The position numbers and the translations under genes are program-made. From contig NZ_FCNZ02000004.1 of the NCBI RefSeq assembly GCF_001544495.1, forward strand, positions 248,001 through 312,000: DNA of 64,000 nucleotides, read 5' to 3'. Origin of the DNA: Caballeronia telluris. Its GTDB lineage: Bacteria; Pseudomonadota; Gammaproteobacteria; Burkholderiales; Burkholderiaceae. Under the pieces are notes generated by a model. The model had not been told where the DNA came from and made no database searches. It worked only from the letters and a program-made list of their open reading frames with translations. Every line of letters starts with the position of its first letter. Positions within the stretch are counted from its first letter, which is position 1. Positions 59,167-64,000 of the stretch are shown here, piece by piece.

Positions 59167-59421
59167 AGCGCGCCTCGTCCGGGACACCGAAACCGGATGC
59201 GCGCGCCTTTGTCGTGGCGCCTTGGCACGCTTTCCTCTTCCATGTCCCACCGTGGTCTTGGGACCATATCTTGCGCACAGAGCGCATCGTCGCGAAGGCG
59301 ATTCGACAAACGCCTCGCACGATCCGCCCGCGTGACTACAATTAGCTGATGTCGGAGATCGCGGCTAACAGCGGCCCGACGCGTCGCGCACTGGCCGCGC
59401 AAGACACGAATGGAGGCAGCA

Positions 59422-59907
59422 ATGTCAGAGATCGACAAGGAAATCGACAAGGAAAAAGTCGTCGCCGTGCTGAACCAGATTCTCGAGTCCGAACTGGCCG
59501 GCGTCGTCCGCTACACGCACTATTCGTTTCTCGTCTTCGGCTTCGGGCGCATCCCGATCGTCTCCTGGCTGCGCGAACAGGCCGACGAGTCGCTGCTGCA
59601 TGCCCAGCAGGTCGGCGAGTGGATCACGACGCTCGGCGCGTATCCGTCGCTCACAATCGGACCGCTGCTCGATTCGCACACGTTCGATATCGCGTCGATC
59701 CTGCGCGAATCGCTTCAGGCCGAGAACGTCGCGCTGAAGCTCTATCGCGATCTGCTCGCGCTCGTCGAGGACCGCTCCGTCGCGCTCGAAGAGTTCGCAA
59801 GGCAGATGATCCATACCGAAGAGATGCATGCGGGCGAAGTCGACAAGATGCTGCGCAGGCCCGGCGAAGTGACGACTTCGCCCGAGCGCCAGACGGGCAA
59901 GACCTGA
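59422..59907 (+). CDS. Bacterioferritin/ferritin-like protein
   Basis: This is a 161-aa four-helix-bundle protein for iron storage or oxidation. The first helix has the ligand Glu in ILESELAGVVRY and the C-terminal helix the ExxH pair in HTEEMHAGEV. In helix 2, where ExxH is expected, the sequence is ADESLLHAQQ, so the Glu is one residue off and Ser occupies its place. GGAGG precedes the ATG at 59422. Confidence 0.85.
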   Translation: MSEIDKEIDKEKVVAVLNQILESELAGVVRYTHYSFLVFGFGRIPIVSWLREQADESLLHAQQVGEWITTLGAYPSLTIGPLLDSHTFDIASILRESLQAENVALKLYRDLLALVEDRSVALEEFARQMIHTEEMHAGEVDKMLRRPGEVTTSPERQTGKT

Positions 59908-60090
59908 CACCAGCGCCACACCGATGACGATGCGGGCCTCGGGGGAGCATCGGCGCGCGGTATTTCTATTAGGGTAATCCTGTGCCCGCGAGTGTCGACG
60001 CCCATGCGGGTGCGCTGCACAATTCGGGGAGCGAACGCATGGGGCGCAACGCGCCGTGCGTTGGAGTCTTCACTCTCGGGGTCATAAAAA

Positions 60091-61452
60091 ATGGATAAAG
60101 GTACGACCGTCAACATCCAGACGTTCCTGAACGAGCACCCGTTCTCTGGATTTCAGTGGCGCATCTTCGTGATGTGCTTCGTCGTCGTGCTGCTCGACGG
60201 CTTCGATACGGCCGCCATCGGCTTCATTGCGCCGTCGCTCGTCGCGGAATGGCACATCAGCAGGCCGGCGCTCGCGCCGGTGCTGAGTGCGGCGCTCTTC
60301 GGACTCGCATTCGGCGCACTCGCCGCGGGTCCGCTCTCGGACCGGCTCGGGCGGCGTCTGCTGCTGATCGTCTCGGTGACCGTCTTCGGCTTGGCGTGCC
60401 TTGCATCGGCGTGGTCGGGCGACCTGTTCCAGCTCACCGTATTGCGCTTCGTCACCGGCCTCGGGCTCGGTGCCGCGATGCCCAACGCGGTCACGATGAT
60501 GAGCGAGTACTGCCCGGACCAACGCCGTGCCACGCTCACGAACCTCATGTTCTGCGGCTTTCCGCTCGGCGCGGCATTCGGCGGCTTTCTTGCCGCGTGG
60601 ATGATCCCGCATTTCGGCTGGCGCAGCGTGCTCGTCCTCGGTGGCGTGACGCCGCTCATTCTCGCCGTGCTGCTGATGATCGTGATGCCCGAATCGGTAC
60701 GCTACATGGTCGCTAAGAACCATCCGGTGGAGAAGATTCGCGCAGCGCTCTCGCGCGTGTCCGCGAGCGCGTCGCGCGCGACCGCCTTCATCATGACCGA
60801 ACAGGCGCCGCGCACGAGCGCCAAGGGCGGCCTGAGCGTGGTGCTTTCGCGGTCATACGTGGTCGGCTCCGTCATGCTGTGGCTCGCGTATTTCATGGGC
60901 CTGGTGATCTTCTACGCGTCGATCAACTGGATGCCGATTCTCTTGAAGGAAGCGGGCCTCACACCGCAGCGCGCAACGCTCATCTCCGCGCTCTTTCCGC
61001 TCGGCGGCGTGGGCGCCGTGCTGTTCGGCATGTTGATGGACCGCTTCAATCCGAACCGCGTGATCGCGGCCGGCTATGCACTGACCGCCGTGACCGTATA
61101 TGCGATCGGCCAGTCGATCGGCGATGTGGGTTGGCTCATGGTCAGCGTCTTCGCAGCCGGTATCCTGATGAACACCGCGCAATCGTCGATGCCGGCGCTT
61201 GCGGCCGCGTTCTATCCGACTCAGGGTCGCGCGACTGGCGTCGCCTGGATGCTCGGCATCGGGCGCTTCGGCGGGATCGCGGGCTCGTTTCTCGTCGCTG
61301 AACTCACGCGCCGGCAGTTCACGTTCGCGGGCATCTTCACGGTGGTCGCGGTAGCGGGTCTGATCGCGTGCGTCGCGCTGCTGATCAAGCAGGCCGTCCA
61401 TCCGGTCGATGCCGCGACGGCGCCCGCCGATCCGTCGATCGCGGCCCACTAA
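60091..61452 (+). CDS. Aromatic-acid:H+ symporter, AAHS family MFS
   Basis: This is a 453-aa 12-span transporter. LLDGFDTAAIGFIAP in span 1 is the AAHS hallmark (PcaK, BenK), with GPLSDRLGRRLLL after span 2 and LGLGAAMPNAVTMMSEY in span 4. It likely imports a benzoate-type compound. No catabolic gene is adjacent. Confidence 0.92.
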   Translation: MDKGTTVNIQTFLNEHPFSGFQWRIFVMCFVVVLLDGFDTAAIGFIAPSLVAEWHISRPALAPVLSAALFGLAFGALAAGPLSDRLGRRLLLIVSVTVFGLACLASAWSGDLFQLTVLRFVTGLGLGAAMPNAVTMMSEYCPDQRRATLTNLMFCGFPLGAAFGGFLAAWMIPHFGWRSVLVLGGVTPLILAVLLMIVMPESVRYMVAKNHPVEKIRAALSRVSASASRATAFIMTEQAPRTSAKGGLSVVLSRSYVVGSVMLWLAYFMGLVIFYASINWMPILLKEAGLTPQRATLISALFPLGGVGAVLFGMLMDRFNPNRVIAAGYALTAVTVYAIGQSIGDVGWLMVSVFAAGILMNTAQSSMPALAAAFYPTQGRATGVAWMLGIGRFGGIAGSFLVAELTRRQFTFAGIFTVVAVAGLIACVALLIKQAVHPVDAATAPADPSIAAH

Positions 61453-61482
61453 AAAAAGGCCGCACCCTCGACAGGTGCGGCC
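61452..61482 (-). terminator. Intrinsic terminator of the peroxiredoxin gene
   Basis: GGCCGCACC (61458-61466) pairs with GGTGCGGCC (61474-61482); read on the minus strand the stem is followed by seven T. It lies 21 bp after the minus-strand peroxiredoxin stop. Confidence 0.88.
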
Positions 61483-61503
61483 GGCCACTTCCGCGCGACA
61501 GCC

Positions 61504-62157
61504 TTACTTTGGCTGCTCGACCGTACGCAGATACGGCTTCAGCGTCTTGAAGCCCTGCGGATACTTCTTCTTTGCGTCCTCATCCGACACCGACGTCGGA
61601 ATGATCACGTCCTCGCCTGGCTTCCAGTTCACAGGCGTCGCCACTGCGTGCTTCGCGTTGAGCTGCAGCGCGTCGAGGAGACGCAGCACCTCGTCGAAAT
61701 TGCGGCCCGCGCTCATCGGATACGTGAAGGTCGCCTTGATCTTCTTGTCCGGGCCGATGATGAACACGGCGCGGATGGTGGCGTTGTCCACCGCCGTGCG
61801 CGGACCGCCGCTCGCGTTCGGATGGATCATGTCGTAGAGCTTGGCGACGTTGAGATCGGCATCGCCGATCATCGGGTAGTTGACCGCCGTGCCCTGCGTT
61901 TCCTCGATGTCCTTCGCCCACTTCGCATGATTGTCGACAGGATCGATGGACAGGCCAATCACCTTGGTGTTGCGCTTGTCGAATTCGGGCTTGAGTCGGG
62001 CCATGTAGCCCAGTTCGGTCGTGCAGACCGGCGTGAAGTCTTTCGGATGCGAGAACAGGATGGCCCACTTGTCACCGATCCACTCGTGGAAGCGGACGGT
62101 TCCTTCAGTTGTTTCTGCCGTGAAGTCGGGGGCTTCATCACCAATACGAACGGACAT
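61504..62157 (-). CDS. 1-Cys peroxiredoxin (Prx6 type)
   Basis: This is a 217-aa peroxidase. The catalytic Cys45 is in DFTPVCTTELG, preceded by HPKD, and no second Cys exists in the protein, so it is a 1-Cys enzyme. LSIDPVDNHAKWAKDI and YPMSAGRNFDEVLRLLDAL are Prx6-family blocks. GGAG lies 7 bases before the ATG at 62157. It reduces hydrogen peroxide and alkyl hydroperoxides with an external thiol. Confidence 0.94.
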   Translation of the reverse strand: MSVRIGDEAPDFTAETTEGTVRFHEWIGDKWAILFSHPKDFTPVCTTELGYMARLKPEFDKRNTKVIGLSIDPVDNHAKWAKDIEETQGTAVNYPMIGDADLNVAKLYDMIHPNASGGPRTAVDNATIRAVFIIGPDKKIKATFTYPMSAGRNFDEVLRLLDALQLNAKHAVATPVNWKPGEDVIIPTSVSDEDAKKKYPQGFKTLKPYLRTVEQPK

Positions 62158-62190
62158 ATTCAATCTCCACTGAGTGAGTAACCCGGGGGG

Positions 62191-62259
62191 GGACCCAAGG
62201 GTCCACTGGCTCGCAAACCTGACCCGGGGTGAAAACGTGCGACTTACATTGCGATTATA
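62191..62259 (-). promoter_or_regulatory. Peroxiredoxin promoter and leader hairpin
   Basis: TATAAT lies on the minus strand at 62259-62254 with only a weak -35 (CAAGAC, 17-bp spacer). The ~90-nt leader contains a perfect GGACCC-AA-GGGTCC hairpin (62191-62204) next to an eight-G run. A weak -35 with a perfect -10 is common at activator-dependent promoters such as OxyR targets, but no OxyR site is evident. Confidence 0.45.
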
Positions 62260-62374
62260 GTGCGGTCCGGGCGCGCGTCTTGCTCGCGTTTAAAGCTCGA
62301 ATTGTTCTATCAAATCTGCTATCACGGTATAAGCTCGCCCCCTTCAATGATGCCTCAGGGAACAGGAGAGTATC

Positions 62375-63892
62375 GTGACGATGATGCAAAGAAAGTCCAT
62401 CGATGCATTACAGGCCGAGGCCTCCGAAAACGATGAGGTCCTGCATGAGGCGGGCGGCCATACGCTCATGCGGTCGCTCTCCGGCCTCGACCTCACCATG
62501 CTCGGCATCGGCTGCATCATCGGCGCGGGGATCTTCGTGCTGACGGGGCACGCGGCCGCAACCAACGCGGGACCGGCCATTACGATTTCGTTCGTGCTCG
62601 GTGGCATCGTCTGCGGGCTCGCGGGGCTGTGCTACGCGGAGATGGCCTCGACCGTGCCCGTCTCCGGCAGCGCCTACACGTATGCCTACGCGACGATGGG
62701 CGAGTTCATCGCGTGGCTGATCGGCTGGGACCTGATCCTCGAATATGCCGTGGGGGCGACGACCGTCGCGATCGGCTGGTCGGGGTATGTGGTCAGCTTT
62801 CTGCATTCGCTCGGCGTCGACATTCCCGCGCGTCTCTCGCAGGCGCCCTTCTCCTACGAACCCGGGCACGGATGGAGTCATGCGGGCGCGCTCCTCAATG
62901 TGCCGGCGATGGTGATCGTCGGGCTGATCACGATACTGCTCGTGATCGGCATCCGCGAATCGGCGCGCGTGAACAGCTTCATCGTGATCGTGAAGGTGGT
63001 GATCGTGATCGCGTTCATCATCGCGGGCTTCGGATACGTCGATACCGCGCACTGGAAGACGAGCACGAATCCGCAGGGCGCGTTCATCCCGCCGAACACG
63101 GGCGAATCGGGCGTATATGGCATTAGCGGCGTGGTGCGCGGCGCGGCGGTCGTGTTCTTTGCCTACATCGGCTTCGATTCCGTATCGACTGTCGCGCAGG
63201 AGACGAAGAACCCGAGCCGCGACATGCCGCTCGGCCTGCTCGGCTCGCTTGCGATTTGTACGCTGCTTTACGTGCTCGTGTCGTATGTGCTCACGGGTAT
63301 CGTGTCCTACGACAAGCTCAACGTAGCGGACCCGATTGCAGTCGGCGTCGATGCGATCGGCATGCGCTGGCTCTCGCCGATCGTGAAGCTCGGCGCGATT
63401 TTCGGGCTGACGTCGGTCGTGCTCGTGCTGCTTTTGAGCCAGCCGCGGATTTTCTACTCGATGGCACGCGACGGGCTGCTGCCGCCATTTGCTTCGAAGA
63501 TTCATCCGCGCTTTCGCACGCCGTACATCACGACGATCATCACGGGCCTGATCGTGATGGTGCTTGCGGGGTTGTTGCCGATCGGGCTGGTCGGAGAGCT
63601 GGTGAGCATCGGGACGTTGTTCGCATTTGCGGTCGTCTGCATCGGCGTGCTCGTGCTGCGGATCACTCAGCCGGACTTGAAGCGGGCGTTCAGGACGCCG
63701 GCCGTGTTCGTCGTCGCGCCGCTGGGGGCGCTGTCTGCCGTGTTTCTGATGGCCGGGCTGCCCGCCGATACATGGATTCGCCTTATCGTCTGGATGGGCA
63801 TTGGAGTCGTCATCTATTTCGGATATGGCATCCGGCACAGTCGGTTGAAGATTGCCGCTGACGGCGAGGCTCGGCGCCGACGCGTGCCTTAA
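62375..63892 (+). CDS. APC-family amino-acid permease (cationic amino acid type)
   Basis: This is a 505-aa inner-membrane transporter with 12 or more spans. [18 protein letters not shown] in span 1 and [25 protein letters not shown] in span 6 are typical of the YfnA/CAT-like APC subfamily. AGGAG is 6 bases before the GTG at 62375; ATGs follow at 62381 and 62384. Substrate not determinable. Confidence 0.9.
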   Translation: MTMMQRKSIDALQAEASENDEVLHEAGGHTLMRSLSGLDLTMLGIGCIIGAGIFVLTGHAAATNAGPAITISFVLGGIVCGLAGLCYAEMASTVPVSGSAYTYAYATMGEFIAWLIGWDLILEYAVGATTVAIGWSGYVVSFLHSLGVDIPARLSQAPFSYEPGHGWSHAGALLNVPAMVIVGLITILLVIGIRESARVNSFIVIVKVVIVIAFIIAGFGYVDTAHWKTSTNPQGAFIPPNTGESGVYGISGVVRGAAVVFFAYIGFDSVSTVAQETKNPSRDMPLGLLGSLAICTLLYVLVSYVLTGIVSYDKLNVADPIAVGVDAIGMRWLSPIVKLGAIFGLTSVVLVLLLSQPRIFYSMARDGLLPPFASKIHPRFRTPYITTIITGLIVMVLAGLLPIGLVGELVSIGTLFAFAVVCIGVLVLRITQPDLKRAFRTPAVFVVAPLGALSAVFLMAGLPADTWIRLIVWMGIGVVIYFGYGIRHSRLKIAADGEARRRRVP

Positions 63893-63897
63893 CGCAA

Positions 63898-64000
63898 TCA
63901 CACGGCGTTATGCGCGCCCCCGGCAGCAGCCGCACGCGCTTCCTCCGGACTCTCATAGATATACGCGGCCAAGCCGCGCTTCTTAAGCGCATCGCCGAGC
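63898..64000 (-). CDS. 3' end of an unidentified gene
   Basis: The last 33 codons of a minus-strand gene are visible, ending LGDALKKRGLAAYIYESPEE and then a short A/G-rich tail before TGA at 63898-63900. The sequence is protein-like and the frame is open to the window edge. The product cannot be named. Confidence 0.6.
   Translation of the reverse strand, partial: LGDALKKRGLAAYIYESPEEARAAAAGGAHNAV

Noticed and set aside
1..64000. CRISPR array or insertion sequence
   Set aside because: I saw no regularly spaced repeats, no transposase gene and no terminal inverted repeats.

Overview
The window comes from a high-GC beta-proteobacterium. The protein families and gene pairings (DUF4224 plus integrase, DUF1269, DUF2784, many FCD/LysR/Lrp regulators, flagellar motAB) fit the Burkholderia / Paraburkholderia / Caballeronia group. 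This is inferred from protein appearance only. I see no rRNA, tRNA, insertion sequence or CRISPR array.

Bases 1 to about 15.4-15.7 kb are the early region of a lambdoid-type prophage; its structural genes would lie to the left, outside the window. Leftward genes run from a Cro-like protein (3464) through a CII-position regulator and small proteins to a primosome-type replication protein and a DnaB helicase that runs off the edge. The repressor (3546-4541) is a LexA/S24-type protein with two N-terminal helix-turn-helix domains. Behind it is a probable toxin-antitoxin pair (DUF4258 plus MqsA-like), closed off by two terminators. A rightward promoter then drives a long early operon: small proteins, a coiled-coil protein, RecT annealase, YqaJ exonuclease, membrane microproteins, a PAPS-reductase-like protein, zinc-ribbon proteins, a DUF4224 protein and a tyrosine integrase. 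Five matching 17-bp operators, three between cro and the repressor and two over the rightward promoter, tie the two early promoters to one repressor. The rightward promoter is followed by a structured leader with a boxA-like element, which suggests antitermination.

From about 15.7 kb the sequence is bacterial chromosome. 16.7-22.3 kb is a hydroxyproline catabolic cluster: epimerase, three-subunit D-hydroxyproline dehydrogenase, deaminase and an AraC-type regulator. 22.4-28.0 kb holds an orphan response regulator, two MFS transporters and an XRE/MmyB regulator. 28.2-30.2 kb is motAB with a sigma-28-like promoter. 30.5-34.8 kb is a compact four-gene envelope operon (ABC ATPase, FtsX-type permease, LolA-like periplasmic carrier, outer-membrane barrel) whose cargo I cannot name; this is the best candidate here for an undescribed system.

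34.8-47.6 kb carries a hybrid histidine kinase, an ammonium transporter with a sigma-54-like promoter, a phosphoribosyltransferase, BluB, a pyruvate-dehydrogenase-E1 paralogue divergent from an Lrp regulator, an MscS channel, an FmdB-type zinc ribbon, a DUF2784 protein, an orphan ParA and a DUF1269 protein. 47.7-54.7 kb is a sugar ABC importer with a GntR regulator and L-fuconate dehydratase, probably for L-fucose; both permeases carry extra membrane segments. 54.8-64 kb holds a diguanylate cyclase, a short FUSC-type membrane protein, LysR and GntR regulators, a ferritin-like protein, an aromatic-acid symporter, a 1-Cys peroxiredoxin, an amino-acid permease and the 3' end of one more gene.
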